DNA of 64,000 bases from Gemmatimonadota bacterium (GCA_040388625.1 JAZKBK010000005.1:223478-287477); one strand, 5' to 3'; counted from the first letter of the stretch, positions 9,338-18,757 are shown. Made by a program: numbers and translations. The notes: a model not told the origin generated them from the letters alone.

Positions 9338-9691
9338 ATGCCAACATCCGCGAAAACACCCGCCAACACGACACGGAAGGCGCCGGCTTCACCGAGTTCC
9401 GGTCGAAAGGCAGTCGGCGTGGACTCCGACGCCAAGTCCAGAAACCTCCTCCGGCTGCGCAGGATCGAGGGTCAGGTGCGCGGGCTGCAGAAGATGGTCG
9501 AGGATGACCGCTACTGCGCCGACATCATGACGCAGATAGCGTCCACGCACGAGGCGTTGCGCGCGGTCGGTCGCGAGTTGATGCGTAACCATCTCAAGCA
9601 CTGTGCGGCGTCGGCGATCCGTACGGGCGGTGAGGAAGCGTCCGAGATGTACGACGAGCTGGTGGACATGATGTACAAGCACAGCCGGTGA
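9338..9691 (+). CDS. csoR: CsoR-family copper-sensing repressor
   Basis: A 117-residue all-helical repressor. The core reads NLLRLRRIEGQVRGLQKMV, and the Cu(I) ligand set of the family is present: Cys in DDRYCADI, then His and Cys in RNHLKHC. The N-terminal 35 residues are a basic, Pro/Ser/Thr-rich tail longer than in typical CsoR. The start is the ATG at 9338, with an in-frame TTG three bases before it. It sits 39 bases after copA and would act on the operator at 6582-6598. The downstream side passes directly into a repeat array that starts within its stop codon. Confidence 0.92.
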   Translation: MPTSAKTPANTTRKAPASPSSGRKAVGVDSDAKSRNLLRLRRIEGQVRGLQKMVEDDRYCADIMTQIASTHEALRAVGRELMRNHLKHCAASAIRTGGEEASEMYDELVDMMYKHSR

Positions 9692-9804
9692 CGACGCCAA
9701 CCACGCGCCGAATTGGTGGGCATTTCCGACGACGCCATCCGCGCGCCGAATTGGTACGCGTTTCCGACGACGCCATCCACGCGCCGAATTGGTACGCATG
9801 CGTA
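9691..9804. repeat. 38-bp tandem repeat, three copies
   Basis: Three head-to-tail units of 38 bp (9691-9728, 9729-9766, 9767-9804), each containing CGCGCCGAATTGGT (first copy CACGCGCCGAATTGGT). The first base of the array is the last base of the csoR stop codon. Later copies form the outer part of the left arm of the large inverted repeat. Confidence 0.8.
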
Positions 9805-10294
9805 GGGCGCGGATCCTTCCGCGCCTGACCCCGTTACACGCGATCGGAATCCGATAAACGCGGTATATATCCGCGCGTGACCCCGTTACACGCGATCGGA
9901 ATCCGATAAACGCGGTATATATCCGCGCGTGGCCCCTGTCGGCGCGATCGGAATCGGATAACCGCGCCGCCGATTTCGGAATGCCGCGTATCGGATCATT
10001 ATGATGGATGGAATTCGGATCGCGTGCCGTATCGTGATGCCGACAGCCGACAATTTCGGCGTTTCTGAATTACAACGATTACATCGGGCGCCGACCAGAA
10101 CGATCACGACGATCGGCGTCGGTCGGATACCCCATTCCGGTTGCGCGTAACGGGGCCAGCCGTGGATATATACCGCGTTTATCCGATTCCGATTCCACGT
10201 AAATGGGCCAGGCGCGGAAGGATCCGCGCCCTACGCATGACCACCAATCCGGCGCGTGGGTAGGATCATCGGAAGCGCGTACCAATTCCGCGCG
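9741..10294. repeat. Large inverted repeat, about 160-bp arms and 230-bp centre
   Basis: 9741-9902 and 10134-10294 are imperfect reverse complements over about 160 bp. Shared blocks include GAATTGGTACGCG, CATGCGTAGGGCGCGGATCC, TCCGCGCC, GATAAACGCGGTATATATCC and CCCCGTTAC. Inside each arm is a smaller hairpin (GGCGCGGA/TCCGCGCC). The centre (9903-10133) holds no convincing gene and carries further degenerate copies of ATCGGAATCGGATAA. The right arm ends 14 bases before the hexosaminidase start codon. It may be a non-autonomous element or a repeat expansion; no transposase or target duplication is seen. Confidence 0.8.
9826..9929. repeat. 52-bp tandem repeat, two near-identical copies plus a degenerate third
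   Basis: Units 9826-9877 and 9878-9929 both begin TGACCCCGTTACACGCGATC and include GATAAACGCGGTATATATCC. A third, decayed copy follows to about 9970 (TGGCCCCTGTCGGCGCGATC). The same text appears inverted at 10134-10230. Confidence 0.85.
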
Positions 10295-10307
10295 TTAGAA
10301 TATCCCG

Positions 10308-12341
10308 ATGACCCGACTCGATCTCATCGTCGCCGTGACTATCGTGTGCGCCACCGCACCGGGAATCGCTCGCGCTCAGGCACCAGCCACGCTCAACCTG
10401 ATGCCTGTTCCGAGCAGTGTAGCGGTTCAAAACGGATCAATAAATATTGATTCGACATTCCGTGTCGCAGTCGTGCATGGCGACGATGCGCGACTGATGC
10501 ACGCTGTAGAGCGAATGATACCGCGCCTGGAGTATAGAACAGGTATCGCGATGTCCCACGCAATCGCACACGATTCCACCGGCGCGACGCTCGTGATCGA
10601 TTGCGACGGTCCCGGCGAACGAGTGCAGGGTATCGACGAAAATGAATCGTACACGCTCACAAGCGGCAACGGATCCCTGACCCTGCACGCAGCGACGACC
10701 GTCGGTGTGATCCGCGGACTCGAGACCGTCCTCCAGCTCGTCGACGGCGACGCGCAGCACTACTTCATCCCCAATGTCAGCATCACCGACACGCCGCGCT
10801 TCAAGTGGCGTGGACTGCTCGTCGACGTGAGCCGCCACTTCGAGCCGGTATCCGAGATCGAGCGAACGCTGGATGGCATGTCGGCCGTCAAGCTCAACGT
10901 TCTGCACTGGCACCTGTCCGACGATCAGGGCATTCGTGTCGAGAGCAAGCGTTATCCCAAACTGCAAGGCGTGGGCTCGGACAGTCTCTACTACACGCAG
11001 GCGCAGATCCGCGAAGTCGTGGCATATGCGCGCGATCGCGGCATTCGCGTGGTGCCCGAGTTCGACATGCCGGGACATTCGAGCGCCTGGTTCGTCGGAT
11101 ATCCGCAGTACGCCAGCGGACCGGGGCCGTACGCGATCGGTCGACGCTGGACAGGCTACGCTGGCGTGTTCGATCCGACGCGCGAGACGGTCTACAAATT
11201 CATCGACCGCTTCATTGGCGAGATGTCCACGTTGTTCCCCGATGCGTACTGGCACATCGGTGGCGACGAGGTAAATGCAACACAGTGGAAACAGAGTGCG
11301 CGCATTCAGAAGTTCATGGCAGCACGCCATCTCGCGGATCACGCTGCACTGCAGGCGTACTTCAACCAGCGCCTGTCGCGCATTCTCACAAAGCATCACA
11401 AGCACATGATCGGCTGGGACGAAATCCTGCACCCCGATCTGCCGCGCACCACGGTCGTTCAATCGTGGCGCGGCACGCAGTACCTCGGTCAGGCGGTCTC
11501 GCAGGGTTTCAGCGGAATTCTCTCGGCGCCCTACTACCTGGATGCGATGAAGTCGTCGGAGCAGATGTATCTCGCCGATCCACTCGCCGGCGACAGCACG
11601 CTTACTCCGGACCAGGTCGCGCGCGTGCTCGGTGGCGAGGCGTGCATGTGGTCCGAGCTCATCGCTCCCGAGAGCATCGACTCGCGCATCTGGCCGCGGT
11701 TGGCTGCGATCGCCGAGCGTTTCTGGTCGCCGAGGAGCGTGACCGACGTGGGAGACATGTATCGCAGACTCGCCATTCAGGACGTGCGCCTGGAGCAGCT
11801 TGGGCTGGGACAGGAGTCGCATACCGACCGATTCCTGCGACGCATCATGAATGGTCCTGATATCGCGCCGCTCGCGCATTTGCTCCGGTTCGCCGAACCG
11901 GTGACATTGGGCCAGCGCGTGCACGGCGGGCCGACCACGCAGATGACACCGCTGGTGCAGGTTGTGGATGCAGCGCAGCCCGATCCACCGAATAGATGGC
12001 GCATTCAGCAGTTGGTTGCCGACGTCATCGCTTCGCCCAGGACAAACGTTGCTGCGCACGATACACTTGCGAAGTGGTTCTCCGACTGGCGCGCGCTCGC
12101 ACCGCGCGTGCATGATGCCGGGAATCGGTCGCCGCTCGCGCAGGGTGCGATTCCAGCAGCTGACGCGCTTGCACGTGTTGGCACGATCGGGCTCGCGGCG
12201 CTCGAGGCGCGCAAGAGTGGCATGCCGTTATCGCAGGCCTGGACTGACTCGGCGAAGGTGATTCTGACTGCGGCTGACAAGCCGCAGGGGTTGCTGCATC
12301 TGGTCGTGGTGCCGGCAGTGCGGCGGTTGTTGACGCAGTAG
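10308..12341 (+). CDS. Exported GH20 beta-N-acetylhexosaminidase
   Basis: A 677-residue exported glycosidase that would release terminal N-acetylglucosamine from chitin fragments or peptidoglycan-derived sugars. Signal peptide residues 1-23 (ending ARAQA). The GH20b-type N-terminal domain spans roughly 28-160. The TIM barrel starts at RFKWRGLLVDVSRHF and shows LNVLHWHLSDDQG, PEFDMPGHSSA and the catalytic pair in HIGGDE (Asp320-Glu321), used in substrate-assisted catalysis. Residues beyond about 520 form a helical C-terminal extension. The ATG at 10308 lies 14 bases from the large inverted repeat, so its 5' leader is unusually short or lies in the repeat. Confidence 0.93.
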   Translation: MTRLDLIVAVTIVCATAPGIARAQAPATLNLMPVPSSVAVQNGSINIDSTFRVAVVHGDDARLMHAVERMIPRLEYRTGIAMSHAIAHDSTGATLVIDCDGPGERVQGIDENESYTLTSGNGSLTLHAATTVGVIRGLETVLQLVDGDAQHYFIPNVSITDTPRFKWRGLLVDVSRHFEPVSEIERTLDGMSAVKLNVLHWHLSDDQGIRVESKRYPKLQGVGSDSLYYTQAQIREVVAYARDRGIRVVPEFDMPGHSSAWFVGYPQYASGPGPYAIGRRWTGYAGVFDPTRETVYKFIDRFIGEMSTLFPDAYWHIGGDEVNATQWKQSARIQKFMAARHLADHAALQAYFNQRLSRILTKHHKHMIGWDEILHPDLPRTTVVQSWRGTQYLGQAVSQGFSGILSAPYYLDAMKSSEQMYLADPLAGDSTLTPDQVARVLGGEACMWSELIAPESIDSRIWPRLAAIAERFWSPRSVTDVGDMYRRLAIQDVRLEQLGLGQESHTDRFLRRIMNGPDIAPLAHLLRFAEPVTLGQRVHGGPTTQMTPLVQVVDAAQPDPPNRWRIQQLVADVIASPRTNVAAHDTLAKWFSDWRALAPRVHDAGNRSPLAQGAIPAADALARVGTIGLAALEARKSGMPLSQAWTDSAKVILTAADKPQGLLHLVVVPAVRRLLTQ

Positions 12342-12373
12342 GTTGGAGGCAGTTGCCGCAGCCGGCCAACTAC

Positions 12374-12410
12374 TGTCCGGAAATGGGACGCCCTATCCCG
12401 ATTCCGGACA
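12374..12410 (+). promoter_or_regulatory. Paired palindromic sites, enhancer-like, before the efflux operon
   Basis: Two related half-palindromes lie 20 bp apart: TGTCC-N7-GGACG (12374-12390) and TATCC-N7-GGACA (12394-12410). Together they also form a larger inverted repeat (TGTCCGGAA facing TTCCGGACA). Tandem palindromes spaced by two helical turns and about 90 bp upstream of a -24/-12-like element are typical binding sites of NtrC-type activators. Because TTTT follows, the structure could instead be the terminator of the hexosaminidase gene. Confidence 0.5.
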
Positions 12411-12485
12411 TTTTCCCATTGAATCAAGCGTCATTATAATCGACTAACTCGTTGTCCCACAACGAGATATGCCTATCCGCGCCCG

Positions 12486-12501
12486 TGGCACGCTTGTTCC
12501 C
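12486..12501 (+). promoter_or_regulatory. Sigma54-like -24/-12 element (imperfect)
   Basis: TGGCACG-CTTG-TTCCC: the -24 block equals the sigma54 consensus, the spacing is right, but the -12 block reads TTCC instead of TTGC. The operon it would drive ends just before an NtrC-type regulator gene. The call is weak because the missing G is normally well conserved. Confidence 0.35.
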
Positions 12502-12529
12502 TTAGGACGGGCACCACAACGGGGGCAAA

Positions 12530-15031
12530 ATGGGCGTAGGTGACTCGCTGAAACGTGAAACCGGGCGTGCGATCCGCTCGCTCGCGCGTAGTCCCGGCTT
12601 CACGCTGATCGTGGTCATCACGCTCGCGCTCGGGATCGGAGCGACGACGGCGATCTTCACGATGCTGGACCGGGTGGTGTTGCACGCGCTGCCGTACGCG
12701 GATTCTGACCGGCTCGTTTGGTTGGACTCGCCGACGCCGGGGATCAAGCCCGACTCGAGATGGGGACTTTCTTCCGCCGGCTTCTTCTACTTCCAGAAGA
12801 ATGCGCACACCCTCGAAAATGCCGCCGCACTCATGCCGGAGCGGATGACGATTACCGGCAACCGGGCCGCAGAGCGCGTTCCGGCTGCGCTGGTAAGCGG
12901 GAGCATCTTCGACGTCCTTCGTCTGCGTCCGATGCTGGGACGCGCGCTCAGTCACACGGACAATCTGCCGAATGCGCAACCCGTGGTTGTGATCAGCTAC
13001 AACTACTGGAAGACGCGTCTCGATAGCGACCCGCACGTGGTTGGCCGATTGATCACCGTGAATACGATTCCGATGCAGGTGGTCGGAGTGATGGGCCCGG
13101 ACGCGACCGTCCCCGACGTGACTTCTCCGAATATCGACCTGTGGCTACCGGCGGAGCTCGATCCCAATGCGACGCCGCAAAATCATCACTATCTCCCAGT
13201 AGTTGCACGCCTGGCGCCCGGTGCAACGGTGGCGTCAGCACAAGCAGAGCTCGCGCAGATCACGAAACGTTTTCCGGTCATGTTCCCTACTGCCTACAGC
13301 GATGGTTTTCTCAAGGGCACCGGGTTCACTACCGCCGTAACGCCGCTTCGGACACGCATCATTGGCGACGTATCAACACGGCTGTGGATCCTGCTCGGTG
13401 CGGTGGCGCTCGTGTTGGTAATTGCATGCGGGAATGTCGCCAATCTGTTTCTCGTGCGTGCAGAATCGCGTCAGCGAGAAGTCGCGATCCGGACAGCTCT
13501 GGGAGCGAAACGGGCGGACCTTGCACGGCACTACTTCGCTGAGACGATACTGCTCGCGTTGATCGGCGGCGCCGCGGCGTTTGGACTCGCCGCGATCGGA
13601 TTGCATGTAATAGTTGTGCTCGCCCCACCTGATCTGCCCCGCATGAGCGAGGTTCATCCCGGATGGCTGAGCTTGCTGTTCACCATGGGGGTGTCGCTAG
13701 CCGCCGGCATTCTGTTCGGAGCGCTGGCTCTGATGGGTGCGGAGTCCGCCGATGATGCAATGATGTTGCGTGAGGGCGGACGCGGCATGTCGTCGTCGGC
13801 GAGGCAACATTTCACGCGCGGCATGCTCGTCGCCGCGCAAACCGCCCTCGCGCTCGTGCTGCTCGCAGCAGCCGGCCTCATGTTGCAGAGTTTTCGAAAT
13901 CTCCGTGGCGTCTCACCCGGGTTTGACCCTTCGAACGTACTGACTGCGGAGTTGAGCCTGCCTGCCGCTCGGTACTCGACGATGGAGCAGGTGGAGGGCT
14001 TCTATCACGATCTGCTGACACGCACCGCCGCGATCCCCGGAGTTCAGGTTGCAGGCGCGGGTGAAGTGGTTCCGCTCGGCCCGTCCAATGACGGTACTGC
14101 AATCGGCGGGTTCAGCGGCTGCTCTGGAATGGCGATCGAGAATCCTGGCGAGGATGGAGGACGATCGGTCGGCTGCATCGGCGCCAAGACGATTTCACCT
14201 GGGTATTTCAGTGCACTCGGCATCAAGCTGCGGGGCTCCGAGCCGAAATGGAGCGACGTCGAGTCGCATACGGCTGGCGTCGTCGTCACCAGGGCGCTGG
14301 CCGCGCGCCTCTGGCCAGGCCAGGACGCGATCGGAAAGGGAATCAAACTCGGTACGCGCAAGCCACCCTTCTATCGTGTCGTAGGAGTTAGTGACGACAT
14401 TCACGGCTCGGCGTTGAGCGATCCGCCGGCCGAGGCAGTCTTCTTTCCGTTGCTGCCCATTGCGAATACATACCTGGAAGGACCGGTGAGGACGATGACG
14501 GTCGTGCTTCGGTCGACCGGCGTACCACCAACTGTGCTCGCCGGATCTCTCCGACGTATCCTCCGGCAGATGGATCCCGATGTTCCTCTCGGTAATGTCA
14601 GACCGATGGAAGACATAGTCGCGCGCTCGATGATCCGGCTCTCGTTCACAATGACGCTACTCGGGATCGCAGCTTCGATGGCGTTGATCCTGAGCGCGAT
14701 CGGTATCTACGGCGTGATCTCGTACATCGTCGGCAGGCGTCGCGGCGAGATCGGAATTCGCATGGCACTCGGCGCACATGCGTCACGTGTCGGTACGATG
14801 GTGGTAAGACAATCCGTACAGTTCGCCGTGGCGGGGATCGTCATTGGCATCCTCGCGACGGTCGCGATAACGCGCGTACTCAGCTCTGTACTGTACGGCG
14901 TAAGCCCCACCGATCCAACGACGTTGGTCGTCGTCTCCATAATCATGCTGCTCATCGCAGTTCTCGCGAGCTACGTTCCCGCGCAACGCGCAATGAGCGT
15001 CGATCCGGTCGAAGCACTTCGAGCGGATTAG
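12530..15031 (+). CDS. ABC efflux permease, ADOP/MacB type
   Basis: An 833-residue inner-membrane permease of the large FtsX/MacB type (ADOP). The N-terminus carries the ADOP motif RSLARSPGFTLIVVITLALG leading into TM1. A MacB-type periplasmic domain follows (about 60-270), then a first FtsX block (about 280-400), a further TM near 430, a second periplasmic domain, and a C-terminal FtsX block with IGIYGVISYIVGRRRGEIGI. It lacks an ATPase domain, so it must use the ATPase encoded at 18754. First gene of the efflux operon; GGGGGC precedes the ATG. Substrate unknown (drugs, peptides or lipids are usual for MacB relatives). Confidence 0.88.
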   Translation: MGVGDSLKRETGRAIRSLARSPGFTLIVVITLALGIGATTAIFTMLDRVVLHALPYADSDRLVWLDSPTPGIKPDSRWGLSSAGFFYFQKNAHTLENAAALMPERMTITGNRAAERVPAALVSGSIFDVLRLRPMLGRALSHTDNLPNAQPVVVISYNYWKTRLDSDPHVVGRLITVNTIPMQVVGVMGPDATVPDVTSPNIDLWLPAELDPNATPQNHHYLPVVARLAPGATVASAQAELAQITKRFPVMFPTAYSDGFLKGTGFTTAVTPLRTRIIGDVSTRLWILLGAVALVLVIACGNVANLFLVRAESRQREVAIRTALGAKRADLARHYFAETILLALIGGAAAFGLAAIGLHVIVVLAPPDLPRMSEVHPGWLSLLFTMGVSLAAGILFGALALMGAESADDAMMLREGGRGMSSSARQHFTRGMLVAAQTALALVLLAAAGLMLQSFRNLRGVSPGFDPSNVLTAELSLPAARYSTMEQVEGFYHDLLTRTAAIPGVQVAGAGEVVPLGPSNDGTAIGGFSGCSGMAIENPGEDGGRSVGCIGAKTISPGYFSALGIKLRGSEPKWSDVESHTAGVVVTRALAARLWPGQDAIGKGIKLGTRKPPFYRVVGVSDDIHGSALSDPPAEAVFFPLLPIANTYLEGPVRTMTVVLRSTGVPPTVLAGSLRRILRQMDPDVPLGNVRPMEDIVARSMIRLSFTMTLLGIAASMALILSAIGIYGVISYIVGRRRGEIGIRMALGAHASRVGTMVVRQSVQFAVAGIVIGILATVAITRVLSSVLYGVSPTDPTTLVVVSIIMLLIAVLASYVPAQRAMSVDPVEALRAD

Positions 15032-15068
15032 TGGCTGTTCAAACAATATGACAGAGCAAAGAATCTAA

Positions 15069-16328
15069 GTGGACATTCCGCGAGAACGCGCGCCGAACAG
15101 ACAGCGCTACATATATGGAGGAGTCGGACTGGCCGCGATCATCGCGGTTGTCATCGGAGTCGCGAGCCTCAAGCCCGCGGCGCCGAGCGTCGACAGGTCA
15201 TCGGTCGTGATTGATTCGGTGCGCCGCGGCGACATGGTGATCGATGTGCGTGGCCCTGGCTCACTCGTGCCAGAGCAGATTCGCTGGGTATCGGCGATAA
15301 CCGCCGGTCGTGTGGATCGCATCGACGTGCGCCCTGGTGCGACGGTCACAGATACGACTACGCTGCTCGAGCTGAGCAATCCCGACGTGCAGCTCGAGGC
15401 TCTGAGCGCACAACAGCAGTTGAATGCCGCCGAGGGTGCGCTTGTTACGCTCCGGATCAACCTGTCGACACAGAAGCTCGCGCAGGAGGGAGTCGTCGCG
15501 ACGACGACGTCCGACTACAACGACGCGATGCGAAACGCGACGGCATTCGACGAGCTGGAGAAGAAAGGATTTCTCGCAAAGGGTCTTCTTGCTCCGATGG
15601 ATGTCAGCAAGGCAAAGGACAAGGCCGTCGAGCTCAAGGCGAGGATGGCGATCGAGAAGCAGCGGCTCGATGTGATGTCGCAGTCGATCGCACAACAGAT
15701 CGAATTGCAGAAATCACAGGTCGACAAGTTGCGCGATATCGCGCAGTTCCAGCAGAGTCGCATAGCGTCAATGCAGGTTCGTGCCGGTGCTGCCGGCCAG
15801 GTAACCGAATTGTCCCTCGAGCCCGGTCAATACGTGCTGCCGGGAACCAATCTCGCGAAAGTCGCGCAGCCTGGCCGCCTGAAGGCGGTGCTGCACATTC
15901 CCGAGACGCAGGCGAAGGACATCCAGATCGGTCAGCTCGCGTCGATTGATACGCGCAATGGAATCATTCCAGGTCACGTCATACGCATCGATCCGGGTGC
16001 GGTGAATGGGACAGTCGAGGTGGACGTCGGGCTCGATGGAGCGCTGCCGAAGGGTGCGCGGCCCGACCTCAGCGTTGATGGCACGATCGAGTTGGATCGC
16101 CTGAAAAACGTTCTCTACGTGGGGCGTCCGGCGTATGGCGAGCCGGAGAGCACCGTAGGCCTGTTCAAGGTGACCAACGGTGGCAAGGAAGCACAGCGAG
16201 TGAACGTGAAGCTGGGACGCGCCTCGGTCAACATGATCGAGGTCGTTCAGGGATTGAGCGCAGGCGACAAGATCATCACATCAGACATGTCCGGCTCGGA
16301 TACGCAGAGCCGAGTGAGACTGCAATGA
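15069..16328 (+). CDS. Periplasmic adaptor (membrane fusion) protein, HlyD/MacA type
   Basis: A 419-residue adaptor that links the inner-membrane permeases with the TolC channel. A single N-terminal TM helix (about residues 15-32) is followed by the barrel-sandwich half-motif (VVIDSVRRGDMVIDVRGPG), a long helical coiled-coil hairpin (about 105-240, rich in Gln/Ala/Lys/Asp) and the second half with AGQVTELSLEPGQYVLPG. It starts at GTG (15069), with no better start nearby. The stop overlaps the next permease start (ATGA, 16325), which argues for translational coupling. Confidence 0.88.
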   Translation: MDIPRERAPNRQRYIYGGVGLAAIIAVVIGVASLKPAAPSVDRSSVVIDSVRRGDMVIDVRGPGSLVPEQIRWVSAITAGRVDRIDVRPGATVTDTTTLLELSNPDVQLEALSAQQQLNAAEGALVTLRINLSTQKLAQEGVVATTTSDYNDAMRNATAFDELEKKGFLAKGLLAPMDVSKAKDKAVELKARMAIEKQRLDVMSQSIAQQIELQKSQVDKLRDIAQFQQSRIASMQVRAGAAGQVTELSLEPGQYVLPGTNLAKVAQPGRLKAVLHIPETQAKDIQIGQLASIDTRNGIIPGHVIRIDPGAVNGTVEVDVGLDGALPKGARPDLSVDGTIELDRLKNVLYVGRPAYGEPESTVGLFKVTNGGKEAQRVNVKLGRASVNMIEVVQGLSAGDKIITSDMSGSDTQSRVRLQ

Positions 16329-18757
16329 CTTCACAACAGGTGGACGGAGCCCAGGACCGGCTACTCGAATCATTTCTGCGCGATCTGCGCTACGCCGGAC
16401 GGCGGCTGCGCAACAACTGGGGCTTCACGGCGCTAGCCGTGCTCACGCTTGCGCTCGGTATCGGCGCCACAACTGCTGTGTTCAGTGTCGTCAACGGCGT
16501 GTTGCTGAGACCGTTGCCGTATCCCGAATCCGACCGGATAGTAACGCTCGCCGAGCGTACAAAGTCCGGTGGTAGCATGCGCGTCGCGAATCCCAACTTC
16601 GCCGATATACGAGATCAGAGTCGAAGCTTCAGCAGAATTGCGTTTTACGGCGACTGGCAAACCACAGTGGTTGGCGGAAGCGAACCAGTGCTCGCCGGAG
16701 TCGCCCACGTCTCGACGGATTTCATTCCGGTAATGCGCGTGAGCCCAGTAATGGGTCGCTCCTTCACGCGCGAGGAAACATCGCAGGGCGGGCCAGCAGC
16801 AGCGCTGGTGAGTTCCGATTACTGGCGTGATCATCTGGGCAGCGCGGCGAACCTCGATGGTCACACGCTCAAGATCGAAGGTGCCAGTTACCAGATCGTT
16901 GGTGTAATGCCCAGGGGGTTTCACTTCCCGGACGCTACCGAAGTGTGGATTCCGGACCCGTTGGATCTTGGGCCAACGAGAACGGCTCATAACCTTCAAG
17001 TCGTCGCACGACTTCGGGATGGCGTGACAGTCTCGCAGGCGCAGAGCGACCTTGATCTCATCTACAGGCGTCTCAAGGGTACGTATGGCACGGGGATGGA
17101 TGCCCACGGCTTCAGCGTCAAGACGCTGCACGACGATCTCGTCGGGTCCGTGCGGAGTCCGCTGCTCCTGTTGCTCGGTGCAGCTGCGCTCGTGCTGCTC
17201 GTTGCATGCACGAACGTCGCGAGCACGCTGCTTGCCGCTGGTGCTGCGCGGCGTGGCGAGATAGCGATTCGTGCCGCGCTCGGCGCAAAGCGTGCGAGAA
17301 TGCTGCGCCAGCTTACCACGGAAGGTTTGCTACTGGCGATGCTTGGCGCCATGGCCGGACTGGCGCTCGCGGCGTCCGTGCTCAAGATGATGCAGCTGCT
17401 CGCGCCGTCCGGCGCGCTGCCGCAAACCGGTGACATTGGTCTGGACGGAAGAGTGGTCACGTTCGCGCTCGCGGTTGGAATTCTCGCGGCGGTCGTGTCC
17501 AGCCTGTTTCCAGCGCTCCGCACGTCGAGTGTGAGTATCACCCAGGATCTGGTGACGCGTGGCGACGTTGGCGGTCGCGGACGGATATGGGGATTGCTCG
17601 TCGCGACCGAGGTGGCAATGGCGTTGCTGTTGCTCGTTGGTTGCGGGTTGCTCGTCCGCAGCTTCGCCAAGGTGGCGAGCATCGATCCTGGCTTTCACAC
17701 CGATCACGTGCTCACGGCGGATATCGCGCTACCAGAGGCGAACTACCCGGATACGACTTCAGTCGCAACGTTCTACGATCAGATGCTTCCTCAGCTGACC
17801 CGGTTGGCCGGCGTACAGGAGGCCGGTATGACCCACCATATCCCGCTGACCGGCTCGGCTGAGAACGGTGGCTTCGAGATAGAAGGCGTCGGCAAGGCGA
17901 AGAGTTATACCGATTATGGAATAGCAACCAGCGGGTATTTCCGGGCACTGAAGATCCCACTCAAGAGCGGCCGACTGTTCGACGACAGGGACCGAGCCGG
18001 CACGCAGGACGTGGCGGTCGTGAACGAAACGTTCGCTAAGGAGTTCTTCCCGGGCGTGAATCCAGTCGGAAAACGCGTTCGCAATCTGGCCAACGACGAC
18101 TGGATCTATGGTGCAGATCGCTGGGTCACCATCGTCGGAGTCGTCGGTGACATTCACGAAGCGAGCCTGACAGCGCCGGCGACACCAGCCATCTTCGTAA
18201 ATCCGCTCCAGCGTCCGTTCAAGGCGCGATACGCTTCACTCGTGGTGCGGAGCACGGTCCCGCCGGAATCACTCGTGCCGGCGATGCGCGCCATTCTCAA
18301 GCAACGTGGCGTCCCAGCGACGTTTCTGACCATGGATGCGCGAATGTCAGGGTCGGTCGCCGGCCGCAAGTTCAGCACGTCGGTGCTCAGCTTCTTCGCT
18401 GTAGTAGCGCTGGTGCTCGCGGCAATCGGCATATACGGCGTGGTATCGTACCAGGTCGTGCAGCGGACCCGAGAGATGGGCATCCGCATGGCGCTGGGCG
18501 CGCAACCCGCTCAGGTGCGAGGGCTGATCGTGCGCAATTCGATGCGAGTCGTGGCGCTCGGTCTCATTGCAGGCGTGCTGGCAACGCCGCTGCTGACACA
18601 CGCATTGCAGACGCTGTTGTTCGGGATCAGCGCAGCAGATCCCGGGACGTTCGCGATCGTGTTGCTGATCTTCGCGGCGGTCGCGATGCTCGCGAGCCTC
18701 ATACCGGCTCATCGCGCGACGCGTATAGATCCCGTGCTGGCACTGAGAAGTGAATGA
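16325..18757 (+). CDS. ABC efflux permease, ADOP/MacB type
   Basis: An 810-residue permease built like the one at 12530: ADOP N-terminus RDLRYAGRRLRNNWGFTALA, MacB periplasmic domain (about 60-265), first FtsX block with TNVASTLLAAGAARRGEIAI, second periplasmic domain, and C-terminal FtsX block with IGIYGVVSYQVVQRTREMGI. It overlaps both neighbours by four bases (adaptor upstream, ATPase downstream), so these three products are probably made in fixed ratio and form the core complex. Confidence 0.88.
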   Translation: MTSQQVDGAQDRLLESFLRDLRYAGRRLRNNWGFTALAVLTLALGIGATTAVFSVVNGVLLRPLPYPESDRIVTLAERTKSGGSMRVANPNFADIRDQSRSFSRIAFYGDWQTTVVGGSEPVLAGVAHVSTDFIPVMRVSPVMGRSFTREETSQGGPAAALVSSDYWRDHLGSAANLDGHTLKIEGASYQIVGVMPRGFHFPDATEVWIPDPLDLGPTRTAHNLQVVARLRDGVTVSQAQSDLDLIYRRLKGTYGTGMDAHGFSVKTLHDDLVGSVRSPLLLLLGAAALVLLVACTNVASTLLAAGAARRGEIAIRAALGAKRARMLRQLTTEGLLLAMLGAMAGLALAASVLKMMQLLAPSGALPQTGDIGLDGRVVTFALAVGILAAVVSSLFPALRTSSVSITQDLVTRGDVGGRGRIWGLLVATEVAMALLLLVGCGLLVRSFAKVASIDPGFHTDHVLTADIALPEANYPDTTSVATFYDQMLPQLTRLAGVQEAGMTHHIPLTGSAENGGFEIEGVGKAKSYTDYGIATSGYFRALKIPLKSGRLFDDRDRAGTQDVAVVNETFAKEFFPGVNPVGKRVRNLANDDWIYGADRWVTIVGVVGDIHEASLTAPATPAIFVNPLQRPFKARYASLVVRSTVPPESLVPAMRAILKQRGVPATFLTMDARMSGSVAGRKFSTSVLSFFAVVALVLAAIGIYGVVSYQVVQRTREMGIRMALGAQPAQVRGLIVRNSMRVVALGLIAGVLATPLLTHALQTLLFGISAADPGTFAIVLLIFAAVAMLASLIPAHRATRIDPVLALRSE

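Noticed and set aside
9886-10107. Possible small protein (73 codons, minus strand) in the centre of the large inverted repeat
   Set aside because: It is made of repeat sequence (recurring Ile/Arg/Pro text from the tandem units) and has no start context.
10437-12113. Long minus-strand open frame (558 codons) opposite the hexosaminidase gene
   Set aside because: Its translation is Arg/His-rich without domains, while the plus strand encodes a complete GH20 enzyme with catalytic motif. Antisense open frames are expected at this GC content.
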